This document shows, piece by piece, positions 19,339 through 28,377 of a stretch of DNA of 64,000 bases. Origin of the DNA: Rhodospirillales bacterium (GTDB taxonomy: Bacteria; Pseudomonadota; Alphaproteobacteria; BOG-932; Roseiterribacteraceae). The first letter of the stretch is position 1. Every line of letters starts with the position of its first letter. The position numbers were made by a program, and so were the translations under genes. The notes beneath the pieces were generated by a model. The model worked only from the letters and a program-made list of their open reading frames with translations. It had not been told where the DNA came from and did not search any database. Location of the stretch: positions 1-64,000 of the forward strand of contig JAQGIF010000260.1 of NCBI GenBank assembly GCA_028291345.1, in the 5' to 3' direction.

Positions 19339-19496
19339 TTGTGGATTCCTCACATGGGAGACTAGGGGAAATGCAATTAATCGAATGATTCACCGGCTCA
19401 ACCCGATCGAATGTAATATGTTCCGGTTTGGGAGGCGTTACCTTGCATACGCAGGCAGTGCGTCCCGCCTGCGGGGCAAGTTTGATGCGCCGCCGC

Positions 19497-20213
19497 CTAT
19501 AGGCCGAGCTTTCCTGCCAAAGCGCCGAAGTCGTCGGCGATCACGTCCCAATTCTGTTCGGGATGAAGGTCGATCGTTTGCCCTGCCTCGTGCTCGGTCG
19601 GACGCGGCACAAATGCCGTCTTGAAGCCGCAGGACCGCGCCGCCGCGAGGTCGCCATTATGGGCCGCGACGAGGCAAAGTTCGTGTGGCCGCAGCGCCAA
19701 TATGTCGGCGGTGCGCAGATAGGATTCGGGCGTGGGCTTATAGGCCTGCGCCACTTCGGCGCCTAGTATCGCGTCCCAAGGCAGGCCGGCGCGCTTGGCC
19801 ATATTCAGCAGCAGGGCGATATTGCCGTTCGACAGCGGCGCGATGATATAGCGCCGCTTGAGCCGGGTGAGCCCAGCCACGGCATCGGGCCAGGGGTCGA
19901 GCCGATGCCAAGCCAGGTTCAGTTCGTCGAGTTCGACGGCGGGAACGCGAACAGGGTCGATGCCGAAATCGGGTAGGATCGCCGCGAGGTTTTCCCGGTG
20001 CAGCACGTCCAGCCGGGTGAAAGGCCGCCGGCCGTTACGCACGGCCTCCATCGCCGGCTGATAGCGCCGCCGCCAGGCATCGGCGAAGACGAAGGGATCG
20101 GCGTTATCGGCGCCGTGCCGTGCCAAGAACGGCGCTGCCTCCCGCGCAACGCCGCCCCGCCAATCGACCACCGTGCCGAACACGTCGAAGAGCAGCGCAC
20201 GCACGTCGTCCAC
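19497..20213 (-). CDS. Type II haloacid dehalogenase (HAD superfamily)
   Basis: This 238-residue enzyme resembles (S)-2-haloacid dehalogenases. The nucleophile Asp10 is in LLFDVFGTVVDWR, the motif II Ser/Asn is in APLSNGN, the Lys is in AYKPTPESY, and the last motif is around LVAAHNGDLAAA. It would hydrolyse short 2-haloacids to hydroxyacids, though many annotated members have other substrates. The start is GTG 20213, which directly follows the stop of the DUF427 gene, so the two were translationally coupled. AGGAAGG lies about ten bases upstream of the start. The frame is intact although the upstream partner is broken. Confidence 0.82.
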   Translation of the reverse strand: MDDVRALLFDVFGTVVDWRGGVAREAAPFLARHGADNADPFVFADAWRRRYQPAMEAVRNGRRPFTRLDVLHRENLAAILPDFGIDPVRVPAVELDELNLAWHRLDPWPDAVAGLTRLKRRYIIAPLSNGNIALLLNMAKRAGLPWDAILGAEVAQAYKPTPESYLRTADILALRPHELCLVAAHNGDLAAARSCGFKTAFVPRPTEHEAGQTIDLHPEQNWDVIADDFGALAGKLGL

Positions 20214-20592
20214 CTATGCCGGCCCTTCCTCTATGGCATCGACACGGTCGGGATAGAATGCGAGATGATCCTTGATGATCGCTACGGCGTCATAGGGCGC
20301 CTCATAGGTCCAGACCGCATTCGCGGCGCGGTCGCCGCCTAGCGGAATGCTGTAATAGGCGGCCTCGCCCTTATAGGGGCAATAGGTGGCATGGCCGGTC
20401 CGCTCCAGTAGCGACATGTCGACGTCGCGGCGCGGGATATATTGCACCGCCGGATATGTGCTCTCACGCAGAGCAAGCGCGGCGTTGGTGTCGGCGATGA
20501 TGCGGCCGGCGACCGTAACGACAACCCGCGGGGTTCGGCGCGATCGTAATCGGATGGTCGGGGCCGGGAATTCGGGTCGGCTTGTCGGTCAT
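20214..20592 (-). pseudogene. DUF427 protein, frameshifted
   Basis: The start MTDKPTRIPGPDHPITIAPN (ATG 20592) and the C-terminus YCPYKGEAAYYSIPL through WTYEAPYDAVAIIKDHLAFY (stop 20214) are both typical of DUF427. They lie in different frames. The joint is at about 20521-20535, where the run CCCGCGGGTTGTC should continue as RVVVTVAGRIIADT. The span is 379 bases, which fits a two-base loss (for example one CG unit) from a 381-base gene of 126 residues. The downstream HAD gene begins on the next base. It is either a pseudogene or a consensus error. Confidence 0.72.
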
Positions 20593-20701
20593 GGTTTCAT
20601 TCTCCTTCATTCCCAGATGGTGTTTCGCAACGATGGGGGAAGAACCAGGTTGCCGCTTCTCGCCCTTGACTTCATATCCCGCTCGACCGAAACTCCGCGC
20701 C

Positions 20702-20760
20702 ACGTGGGGATTTGAGCGACCAGCTTGCGGACCACGTTAAATAAACCGCTAAAAGGTCCT
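20702..20760 (+). promoter_or_regulatory. SAM-II riboswitch upstream of metZ
   Basis: P1 is formed by CGTGG (20703-20707) and CCACG (20732-20736). The loop holds GATTTGA, as in the SAM-II consensus. The 3' part TTAAATAAACCGCTAAAAGG (20738-20756, approximately) matches the conserved SAM-II tail. GACC (20718-20721) can pair with GGTC (20755-20758) to form the H-type pseudoknot. SAM-II elements sit upstream of methionine-synthesis genes such as metZ and metX in alphaproteobacteria, exactly as here. S-adenosylmethionine binding should lower metZ expression. Confidence 0.87.
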
Positions 20761-20782
20761 GGCCGTCATTGATCCATGAACG

Positions 20783-20811
20783 CCTCGACCATCGTTGGTC
20801 GGGGTTTTTTT
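20783..20811 (+). terminator. Intrinsic terminator in the metZ leader (attenuator)
   Basis: The arms CCTCGACCA (20783-20791) and TGGTCGGGG (20796-20804) form a nine-pair stem with a TCGT loop, followed by seven T. It lies between the SAM-II aptamer and the metZ ribosome binding site, so it probably acts as a SAM-controlled attenuator rather than as the end of a gene. Confidence 0.8.
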
Positions 20812-20844
20812 ATGCCGCGAAGCAAGCGCGGTGGAGGAATGAAT

Positions 20845-22035
20845 ATGGTCGATTTCGGTAGCCGCCGTCCGGGGCTTAAGCCGCAGAGCCTGATGGTCCA
20901 TGCGGGCACCACCCGCTCCCAGGCCGAGGAGACGTCCGAGGCGATCTTCATGACCTCGGGCTATGTCTATAAGACCGCCGAGGAAGCCGAATCCGCCTTC
21001 GTCGTCGAAGGCTCGCGCTATGTCTATTCGCGCTTCCGCAACCCGACGATCGCGATGTTCGAGGAGCGGCTGGCCGCCTATGAGGGCGCGCCGCGCTGTT
21101 TCGCGACCACCACCGGCATGTCGGCGGTGTTTGCCGCCCTGGTCGCGGACATCAAGGTCGGGGACCGCATTGTGGCGCCGCATGCGATGTTCGGGTCGTG
21201 CCTGCATATCATCAAGAACATTCTGCCCGCCTATGGCGTGACCTATACGATGGTCGAGGGTACCGACTTGGGCGAATGGAAGGCCGCGCTGGCGACGCCG
21301 GCCAAATATGTCTTCCTGGAATCCCCGGCCAACCCAACCCTGGACATCATCGATATCGCCGCCGTGGCCGAGCTGGCCCACGCGGCGGGGTCGAAGCTGA
21401 TCGTCGACAATGTATTCGCGACGCCGATCTTCCAGAAGCCGTTCAAGCTGGGCGCCGACATCGTCGTCTATTCCGCAACCAAGCATATCGACGGTCAGGG
21501 TCGCGCGCTGGGCGGTGCGATATTGTGCGACGAGGAGTTCGCGGCCAAGCTGCACCCGTTCCTGCGCCATACCGGTCCGACCATCAGCCCGTTCAATGCC
21601 TGGCTGCTGCTGAAGGGGCTGGAAACGCTGGACCTGCGGATCAAGGCGCAGGCCGCATCGGCCGGTCGGATCGCCGCCTTCCTTGAAGCTCAGGACAAGG
21701 TCGAGGGACTGCGCTATCCGGGCCTGACCAGCCATCCGCAGTACCAACTGGCAGCGCGGCAGATGACCGGCTTCGGCAATCTGATCGCCTTCGACGTCAA
21801 GGGCGGCAAGCTGGCGGCATTTGGCGTGCTGAACAAGCTTGGCTTGATCCTGATCTCCAACAATCTGGGTGATTCGAAATCGCTGATCACCCATCCGGCG
21901 ACGACGACCCACGCCAAGGTGCCGGAGGCCGATAAACTGCGCGTCGGCATCCGGGCCGGCACCGTCAGGCTATCGGTCGGGCTGGAGGACACGGACGATC
22001 TGATCGACGATCTCGCGGGGGCGCTGGCGGATTGA
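20845..22035 (+). CDS. metZ: O-succinylhomoserine sulfhydrylase MetZ
   Basis: This 396-residue PLP enzyme makes homocysteine from O-succinylhomoserine and sulfide in methionine synthesis. The PLP lysine is Lys213 in SATKHIDGQG. Other family blocks are YVYSRFRNPT, TTTGMSAVFAAL, VFLESPANPT and LIVDNVFATP. I place the start at ATG 20845 because GGAGGA (20833-20838) lies six bases upstream. Upstream in-frame codons at 20776 and 20839 are rejected; the first overlaps the terminator stem. The SAM-II riboswitch and terminator upstream indicate feedback by S-adenosylmethionine. The call of MetZ over cystathionine gamma-synthase rests on overall resemblance and the riboswitch context. Confidence 0.9.
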   Translation: MVDFGSRRPGLKPQSLMVHAGTTRSQAEETSEAIFMTSGYVYKTAEEAESAFVVEGSRYVYSRFRNPTIAMFEERLAAYEGAPRCFATTTGMSAVFAALVADIKVGDRIVAPHAMFGSCLHIIKNILPAYGVTYTMVEGTDLGEWKAALATPAKYVFLESPANPTLDIIDIAAVAELAHAAGSKLIVDNVFATPIFQKPFKLGADIVVYSATKHIDGQGRALGGAILCDEEFAAKLHPFLRHTGPTISPFNAWLLLKGLETLDLRIKAQAASAGRIAAFLEAQDKVEGLRYPGLTSHPQYQLAARQMTGFGNLIAFDVKGGKLAAFGVLNKLGLILISNNLGDSKSLITHPATTTHAKVPEADKLRVGIRAGTVRLSVGLEDTDDLIDDLAGALAD

Positions 22036-22045
22036 AGATGGCCGG

Positions 22046-22328
22046 CTAATTCAGCACATCTTCGCCGGCCAGATCACGCGCGCCGTGAACCACGCGGCGA
22101 ATTTCGAGAACGTCTCGGATGGACGACGTAAAGCAATAGCGCCCGAACACGGCGACCCTGACGCCATCGCCAAGGGTTGTTCGTGCCGGAGCGGTTTCGG
22201 GGAAGTCGGGGAGCTTCCGACACCTGATACGCAGTTCCTGGATGTAGGTGACAGCGCGCGCAGGATTGTCGCGGGCGATGAAATCACCGATCTCCTCGAT
22301 ATCAGTTTCCGCTCGACGGCTGGCGCAT
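22046..22328 (-). pseudogene. ParE-type toxin, decayed
   Basis: The frame SRRAETDIEEIGDFIARDNP, AVTYIQELRIRCRKLPDFPE and RRVVHGARDLAGEDVLN is unmistakably RelE/ParE family. The ATG at 22328 that overlaps the antitoxin stop leads only to a nine-codon frame, because bases that would encode the first beta strand are missing. A second break is visible near 22125-22150: the expected GRY-LLLYVVH segment is readable only in another frame before the original frame returns at DVLEIRR. The locus therefore cannot make an intact toxin. Normal family length is about 95 residues. Confidence 0.75.
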
Positions 22329-22597
22329 CAAGGTTCGGAAGAATGGGCCAGGGAAAGGCATTTGGCTTCCAGCCGATCAAGCACACTTTCACCGTCTTGC
22401 TCAGATAGCCCGCTTGCACGATCTTCTTCGGATAGCCGTTGCAATTCGGCAAACCGAAGCTCTCGCAATTTCTCGTGATCTTCCAGTAAGCGGAGCGCGT
22501 GGCGGACGACCTCACTCGCATTATCCTACCTGCCGCCCCGGATTTGCGCGCCGATGAATGCTTCGAATCGGTCACCGAGTGCAAAGCTGCGCGGCAT
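22328..22597 (-). pseudogene. ParD-type antitoxin with an amber codon
   Basis: ATG 22597 follows GGAG at 22607-22610. The product would begin MPRSFALGDRFEAFIGAQIR and continue GGR-stop-DNASEVVRHALRLLED, then a helical, acidic C-terminus ending at 22328. The in-frame TAG at 22526-22528 replaces the residue that is normally Tyr in the ParD signature GRYxxASEVVR, one base away from a Tyr codon. Without the stop the protein would be 89 residues, normal for ParD. The rest of the frame is otherwise undamaged. It lies directly upstream of and overlaps the decayed parE. Confidence 0.78.
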
Positions 22598-22890
22598 TTA
22601 TCAACACTCCCCACACTGAATAGATAATGGTTATCATTTTTGGCGAAGCTTCAAGCAGTCGATCTGGAGTTCTCTCGAATGACCCCGCGTCACGCCTTGC
22701 TCGCGATCGTACCCTGCACCGAACTTCGACGCATCGGACGCGCTCTATAATCAGCTCGGCCTCATGCGGCCTGATGCCGACAAGCCACCGCCCCGGACCG
22801 AGAACGGTATGCCTGACTGACGTGAGAGAATCCCCTGTGCTATGGTCGGCAGCATGAGTCATGATTGCCTTCGAACGCCGAGTTTGACCG
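22598..22890. other. Non-coding gap with a Fur-box-like palindrome
   Basis: These 293 bases between the dead antitoxin and glnD carry no recognisable gene. At 22623-22641 the sequence GATAATGGTTATCATTTTT agrees with the classical 19-base Fur box at 15 of 19 positions. No iron gene is adjacent. The glnD promoter should lie in the right half; I see no clear -35/-10 pair. Confidence 0.45.
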
Positions 22891-25677
22891 ATGGACGCGC
22901 TTAGCCCTGCCGAGACTGATTCCGCGCCTGTCGCCAACCGCCCCGACCTCATGGCGGCGCTGTCGCGATTGCCGGGTAGCGGGCCGACTCTGCGCGCCGC
23001 CGCCGTCCAGCTTCTGAAGGAACATCTGGAGGCTGGGCGCGTCGCGATCGAACAGCAATTCCTGCGCGGCAATGATGGGCTGGCCTGCGGCCAAGCGCTG
23101 GGCGCGCTGATGGATGATATCGTCATCGCATTGTTCGACCTGGCCGACCGAAGGGTGTTTGCCGCCGCCAACCCGACCACGGGCGAAAAGGTCGCGCTGG
23201 CCGCGATCGGCGGCTATGGCCGCGGACCGCTGGCCCCCTATTCCGACATCGATCTGCTGGCGCTGGTGCCATACAAACGCACCGCCCGGTCCGAACAAAT
23301 CGTCGAATTCCTGCTCTATGCCATGTGGGACTTGGGGCTGAAGGTCGGCCAGGCAGTACGGTCGCCCGAGGAATGTGTGCGGCTGGCAAAAGCGGATGTG
23401 CTGATCCGCACCAGCATGATGGAGCGGCGGCTACTGACCGGCGACAAAGCGCTTTATGCCGATTTCGACAAGCGGTTCGCCAAGAGCGTTGAAGCCGTCG
23501 ACCGCCGTGGCTTCGTCGAGGCCAAGCTGGCGGAGCGCGACCAGCGCCATAAGAAGGTCGGCGACTCCCGCTATATGGTAGAGCCGAATATCAAGGATGG
23601 GAAAGGCGGTTTTCGCGATCTGCAGACCTTGAGCTGGATAGCCAAGGCGCTGCATGGCGTGGGCGATGTCGCGGCGATGGTCCCGCTGGGGCTGCTGCGC
23701 CGGGAAGAGGCGGCACGCTTTACCAAGGCCAATGTATTCCTGTGGACCGTGCGCTGCCACCTGCATTTCCTGGCCAGGCGGCCGGAGGAAAAGCTGACCT
23801 TCGACGTGCAGGTCGAGATCGCCAAGCGGCTTGGCTATACCGACCATGTCGGCGCCGCCGCGGTCGAACGCTTCATGAAGCATTATTTCCTGGTGGCCAA
23901 GGATGTCGGCAACCTGACCCGCATCTTCTGCGCCGCGTTCGAAGCGGATTCGCTGGGCCAGCCGCGGTCCTGGCTGAGCCGCGCCGGCCGCAACAAGATC
24001 GACGGCTTCTCGCTGGAAGGGCAACGGCTGAACATCGTCAGCGAGGATCAGTTTGCCAAAGACCCGGTCGATATGATCCGCCTGTTCGCATCGTCGCAGC
24101 GCGGCGGCTTCGACATCCACCCCAACGCCCTTCGGTCGCTGACCCGCAATCTGAGCCGGGTCGGGCCGGAACTGCGGGGCGATCCGGAGGCCAACCGGCT
24201 GTTCCTCGAAGGGATTCTGACTGGGCCAGGTAACCGCGAAGTCAGTCTGCGGCGCATGAACGAATCCGGCGTTCTGGGTAGGTTCGTGCGCGATTTCGGC
24301 CGCGTCGTCGCCCAGATGCAGTTCGACATGTATCACTATTATACGGTCGACGAGCACACGCTGAACGCGATCGGCATCTTGAACCGGATCGAAACCGGCG
24401 AGTCGGCGGACAAATTCCCGCTGGCCTGCGAGCTGGTCGGCCAGATCGAATCGCGCCGGGCGCTGGGGCTGGCGGTGTTCCTGCACGATATCGGCAAGGG
24501 GCGTGGTGGCAACCATTCCGATATCGGCGGCGCGATCGCCGAGCGGCTCGGGCCACGCTTCGGCTTGACCGCGGAGGAGACCGAGACCGCGGCCTGGCTG
24601 GTGCGCTGGCATCTGGGGATGTCGGGTGTGACGGCCCGGCGGGATTTGGACGACCCGCGCACCGTCGCCGATTTCGCCGCCCTGGTGCAATCGCCGGAAC
24701 GGCTGAAGGCGCTGACCGTGCTGACCACCGTAGATATCAGTGCCGTCGGGCCGGGCCGTTGGAACAACTGGAAGGCCGGGCTGATGGAGGATTTGTACCA
24801 TCGCACGGCGGAGTATCTGGCCGGCTCGGTCGGGCCGACCCAGGGGGCAGAGCGGGTTTCGAAGATCCAAAGCGAGGCACGCGACCTGCTGCCCGATTGG
24901 GGCGACGAAGAATTCGCGACCTTCGCGGCGCTGGGCTCGCGTGCCTATTGGATGGCCTTCGATGCCGCCACCCATGCACGGCAGGCCCGGCTGGTGCGCG
25001 CCGCCGAGCGCGACAATCAGTCGATCGCCGTGGAAACGCGCAGCGACGAACAGCGCGATGCCACGGAGGTCACCGTCCATACCGCCGACCATCCCGGGCT
25101 GTTCGCGGGGCTGGCGGGTGCGTTCGCCATGTGCGGCCTGTCAATCGTCGATGCGAAGATTTTCACGCTGACGAACGGCATGGCGCTGGACGTGTTCTGG
25201 GCCCAGGATGTCAGCGGCGATCCGCTATCGAATTCCAAGCGGGCTCGATTGCTGGTGATGATCGAGCGCGCGCTGGCCGGCACCCCTGTGCCGCCCGAAG
25301 AGTTGGAACGGCTGAAGGCCAAGCAGAGCGAGCGGACGCGGCATTTCCACGTCCCACCGCGCGTGCTGATCGACAATGAGGCGAGTTCGACCCACACAAT
25401 CATCGAGGTCAACGGCCGTGACCGACCGGGATTGCTGCACGACGTCACGCGGACGCTGACCCAGCTGGGCCTGCAGATCGCCAATGCCAAGATTTCCACC
25501 TATGGTCACAAGGTAATCGACGTTTTCTACGTCAAGGACATATTCGGGCTGAAGATAACCGAGGCGCCGAAACGCAAGCGCATCCGCGAGACGCTGCTGC
25601 GGGCGCTGGACGATGGAACGGCGAAGGAAAAGAAAGACGGGAAAAAGACGGCCGTAGCGCCGACGGCCCCCCACTGA
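22891..25677 (+). CDS. glnD: Bifunctional PII uridylyltransferase/uridylyl-removing enzyme
   Basis: This 928-residue nitrogen sensor adds UMP to PII proteins when nitrogen is low and removes it when glutamine is high. The nucleotidyltransferase domain carries IGGYGRGPLAPYSDIDLLAL with the two catalytic Asp. The HD hydrolase domain carries LAVFLHDIGKGRGG. Two C-terminal ACT domains bind glutamine (HTADHPGLFAGLAGAF and NGRDRPGLLHDVTRTL). Length is normal for alphaproteobacterial GlnD. It is followed by murJ after 22 bases. Long open frames on the opposite strand (for example 23431-25092) are codon-bias shadows. Confidence 0.97.
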   Translation: MDALSPAETDSAPVANRPDLMAALSRLPGSGPTLRAAAVQLLKEHLEAGRVAIEQQFLRGNDGLACGQALGALMDDIVIALFDLADRRVFAAANPTTGEKVALAAIGGYGRGPLAPYSDIDLLALVPYKRTARSEQIVEFLLYAMWDLGLKVGQAVRSPEECVRLAKADVLIRTSMMERRLLTGDKALYADFDKRFAKSVEAVDRRGFVEAKLAERDQRHKKVGDSRYMVEPNIKDGKGGFRDLQTLSWIAKALHGVGDVAAMVPLGLLRREEAARFTKANVFLWTVRCHLHFLARRPEEKLTFDVQVEIAKRLGYTDHVGAAAVERFMKHYFLVAKDVGNLTRIFCAAFEADSLGQPRSWLSRAGRNKIDGFSLEGQRLNIVSEDQFAKDPVDMIRLFASSQRGGFDIHPNALRSLTRNLSRVGPELRGDPEANRLFLEGILTGPGNREVSLRRMNESGVLGRFVRDFGRVVAQMQFDMYHYYTVDEHTLNAIGILNRIETGESADKFPLACELVGQIESRRALGLAVFLHDIGKGRGGNHSDIGGAIAERLGPRFGLTAEETETAAWLVRWHLGMSGVTARRDLDDPRTVADFAALVQSPERLKALTVLTTVDISAVGPGRWNNWKAGLMEDLYHRTAEYLAGSVGPTQGAERVSKIQSEARDLLPDWGDEEFATFAALGSRAYWMAFDAATHARQARLVRAAERDNQSIAVETRSDEQRDATEVTVHTADHPGLFAGLAGAFAMCGLSIVDAKIFTLTNGMALDVFWAQDVSGDPLSNSKRARLLVMIERALAGTPVPPEELERLKAKQSERTRHFHVPPRVLIDNEASSTHTIIEVNGRDRPGLLHDVTRTLTQLGLQIANAKISTYGHKVIDVFYVKDIFGLKITEAPKRKRIRETLLRALDDGTAKEKKDGKKTAVAPTAPH

Positions 25678-25699
25678 CTAACCCGCCCAGGCCCCCTTC

Positions 25700-27322
25700 A
25701 TGAGCTTTGCCCGCGCCGTCAGGACCGTTGCCGGGCTGACCATGGTCAGCAGGGTGCTGGGCTTTGCCCGCGATCTGCTGACTGCCGACATTCTGGGCGC
25801 AGGTCCCGTGGCCGACGCGTTCTTCGTCGCGTTCAAACTGCCCAACCTGTTCCGCCGGCTGTTCGCCGAGGGCGCCTTCAGCGTCACCTTCGTGCCGCTT
25901 TTCGCCAAGACGGCCCATGTGGACGGCAAGGCTGCCGCCACGCGCTTCGCCGAGGATGCCCAGGCCATGCTGCTGGCACTGCTAATCCCGCTGACCGTGC
26001 TGCTCCTGCTGTTCATGCCGGCGGTGATGCTGGTGCTGGCGCCGGGCTTCGAGGCCGGCAGCCCGCGCTATGCGCTGTCGGTTGAATTGTGCCGTATCAC
26101 ATTCCCCTATCTGACCCTGATCTCGATTACCGCCTTACAGGGCGGTGTGCTGAACGCGCTGGACCGATACGGCCCGTTCGCGACTGCGCCGATCCTGTTC
26201 AATCTAAGCCTCATCGGCGGGCTGCTGCTGACGCCGCTGTTCCCCAGCGCTGCCTATGCCCTGTCATGGGGCGAATTCGCGGCGGGCATCATCCAGGTGC
26301 TTTGGATGATGGGATCGTGCAAGCGGGCCGGCATCTGGCTGAAACCGCGCTGGCCGCGCCTGACGCCGGAGGTGAAGCGCCTTTTCATCCTGATGGGACC
26401 GGCGGCGATCGGGGCCGGGGCGGTCCAGATCAACATCTTTATCGACACGATGATCGGATCGCTGCTGCCCGCCGGGTCGATCTCGCACCTTTATTATGCC
26501 GAACGCCTGTACCAGCTGCCGCTGGGCGTCATCGGCGTCGCGGTAGGAACAGCCCTGCTGCCGGCGTTGGCGCGGCATGTGCGGGCGGATGACCGGCTTG
26601 GCGCCAAACGGCTGGAAGCCCGCGCCATCGAGGCGTCGCTCCTGCTGTCGCTGCCCGCCGCCATGGCGCTGATGATCGCAGGCCGGCCGATCATGACCGC
26701 CCTGTTCGCACGTGGCGCCTTCTCGACCGAAAGCGCCTTCGAGACCGCCGGCGCGCTGGCCGCCTATTCCGCTGGGATACCGGCCTATGTGCTGGCGAAG
26801 ACCCTGTCGACCGCCTATTACGCCCGCGAGGACACCAAGACGCCGCTGAAATTCAGCCTGATCACGGTGGCGCTGAACACAATCTTCGCTTTGTCCTTCG
26901 TCCTGATCTTCCATTTCGGCATCGTCGGCATCGCCGCCGCGACCGGCGTCACCGCCTGGATCAATGTCGGTATGCTGGCCTGGGGTCTGCGCCGCCGCGG
27001 CCTGCTGGGATTCGACGACCGGCTGAAGCTTGTCCTGCCTCGCATCATCGGCGCGACGCTGCTGATGGCGGCGGCTTTGTTCGCGATCAAATATCCGCTG
27101 GACAGCTGGTGGGCGGCAGACCTGCTGCGGCGCGGTGGCGGGCTCGCTCTGCTGGTAGGCGGCGGGCTGGCCGTCTATGGCGGGGTGATCGTGCTGTCCG
27201 GTGCGGCCAATCTCGACGATGTCACCGGCCTGTTCAAGCGCGAGCGCGGCAGCGCCTTGACCAAGGGCGGGACCACGGCGGATAACCCCGTCCCACCCGA
27301 AACTCTATCGAGTAACACGTGA
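25700..27322 (+). CDS. murJ: Lipid II flippase MurJ
   Basis: This 540-residue polytopic inner-membrane protein of the MVF family moves lipid II across the membrane for peptidoglycan synthesis. The N-terminus contains the typical [20 protein letters not shown] and a [17 protein letters not shown] block. Arg and charged residues in the central cavity are expected in the family. About 14 membrane segments are visible. It lies between glnD and trpS and overlaps trpS by four bases (GTGA), so the three genes are probably co-transcribed. Confidence 0.95.
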   Translation: MSFARAVRTVAGLTMVSRVLGFARDLLTADILGAGPVADAFFVAFKLPNLFRRLFAEGAFSVTFVPLFAKTAHVDGKAAATRFAEDAQAMLLALLIPLTVLLLLFMPAVMLVLAPGFEAGSPRYALSVELCRITFPYLTLISITALQGGVLNALDRYGPFATAPILFNLSLIGGLLLTPLFPSAAYALSWGEFAAGIIQVLWMMGSCKRAGIWLKPRWPRLTPEVKRLFILMGPAAIGAGAVQINIFIDTMIGSLLPAGSISHLYYAERLYQLPLGVIGVAVGTALLPALARHVRADDRLGAKRLEARAIEASLLLSLPAAMALMIAGRPIMTALFARGAFSTESAFETAGALAAYSAGIPAYVLAKTLSTAYYAREDTKTPLKFSLITVALNTIFALSFVLIFHFGIVGIAAATGVTAWINVGMLAWGLRRRGLLGFDDRLKLVLPRIIGATLLMAAALFAIKYPLDSWWAADLLRRGGGLALLVGGGLAVYGGVIVLSGAANLDDVTGLFKRERGSALTKGGTTADNPVPPETLSSNT

Positions 27323-28317
27323 TCCGCATCCTGTCCGGCATGCAGCCGACCAACCAATTGCACCTTGGGAATTACTTGGGCGCCCTCAAGAATTGGGTGG
27401 CGCTGCAGGATAAGGGCGAAAATCTGTTTTGCGTGGTCGACCTGCACGCCATCACCCAGCCGCAGGACCCGGCGGTTCTGGCCCAATCGACGCGGGAAAT
27501 CGCCGCCGCCTATATCGCGGCGGGGATCGATATCGAAAAATCGATCATCTTCGCGCAAAGCCATGTTTCGGCCCATGCCGAGCTCGCCTGGATATTGGGC
27601 TGCTTCACACCGATGGGCTGGCTGAACCGGATGACCCAGTTCAAGGACAAGGCAGGCAAGGACCGCGAAAGCGCACCACTGGGCCTCTACGGCTATCCGG
27701 TGCTGATGGCCGCCGACATCCTCACCTACAAGGCAACCCACGTGCCGGTGGGCGAAGACCAGAAGCAGCATCTGGAACTGGCGCGCGACATCGCCGGGGC
27801 GTTCAACCGCCGCTATGACGTTGAGTTCTTCCCCCTGCCCGAGCCGCAAATCTTGGGCGAGGCGACCCGTGTTATGTCCTTGCGCGACGGCACCAAGAAG
27901 ATGTCGAAATCCGATCTATCGGACATGAGCCGCATCAACATGACCGACACGCCAGAATTGATTGCCCAGAAGGTCCGCAAGGCCAAAACCGACCCCGCGC
28001 CCTTACCCGCCAACCCGGAAGAATTGGAAGGCCGGCCTGAGGCGGACAATCTGCTGACCCTTTACGCCGCGCTGACCGATGGATCGAAGCGGGCGGCGGT
28101 CGCGCGCTTTGCCGGCACGCAATTCTCGCTGCTGAAGGCCGAACTGACCGAGGCCGCGGTGGAGACGCTGGGCCCGATCGCGGCGCGTATGAATGAGCTG
28201 ATGGGCAACACGGCGGCCATCGACGCCATCCTGCGCGACGGCGCGGAAAAGGCCGACGCGATCGCCCAGCCGATACTGGCGGAGGCGAAGGCGCTGGTGG
28301 GGTTTCTGCCGAAGTGA
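27319..28317 (+). CDS. trpS: Tryptophanyl-tRNA synthetase
   Basis: This 332-residue class I aminoacyl-tRNA synthetase charges tRNA-Trp. The HIGH-like motif is HLGNYLGAL near residue 14 and the KMSKS motif is [11 protein letters not shown] near residue 195. Its length fits bacterial TrpS. The start is GTG 27319, overlapping the murJ stop; the first residues [17 protein letters not shown] match the family N-terminus, so the start is sound. Confidence 0.97.
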   Translation: MIRILSGMQPTNQLHLGNYLGALKNWVALQDKGENLFCVVDLHAITQPQDPAVLAQSTREIAAAYIAAGIDIEKSIIFAQSHVSAHAELAWILGCFTPMGWLNRMTQFKDKAGKDRESAPLGLYGYPVLMAADILTYKATHVPVGEDQKQHLELARDIAGAFNRRYDVEFFPLPEPQILGEATRVMSLRDGTKKMSKSDLSDMSRINMTDTPELIAQKVRKAKTDPAPLPANPEELEGRPEADNLLTLYAALTDGSKRAAVARFAGTQFSLLKAELTEAAVETLGPIAARMNELMGNTAAIDAILRDGAEKADAIAQPILAEAKALVGFLPK

Positions 28318-28377
28318 CGTCTTTCGCTCATGACTAACACGGCCTAGAGTTCAGCCTTCCCCAGTCTGCAACGGACA

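Noticed and set aside
20776..20844. Upstream ATG start for metZ
   Set aside because: It would put coding sequence through the attenuator stem; ATG 20845 has GGAGGA at the right distance.
20749..21912. Long antisense frame opposite metZ
   Set aside because: metZ is complete with active-site lysine and riboswitch; the antisense product has no family features.
22051..22614. A 187-codon frame over the toxin-antitoxin relic
   Set aside because: Its sequence is not protein-like; the readable ParD and ParE blocks lie in other frames of the same strand.
23431..25092. Very long open frame opposite glnD (553 codons)
   Set aside because: It is antisense to a complete, well-conserved glnD and has no recognisable protein blocks; long antisense frames are expected from GC-rich codon bias.
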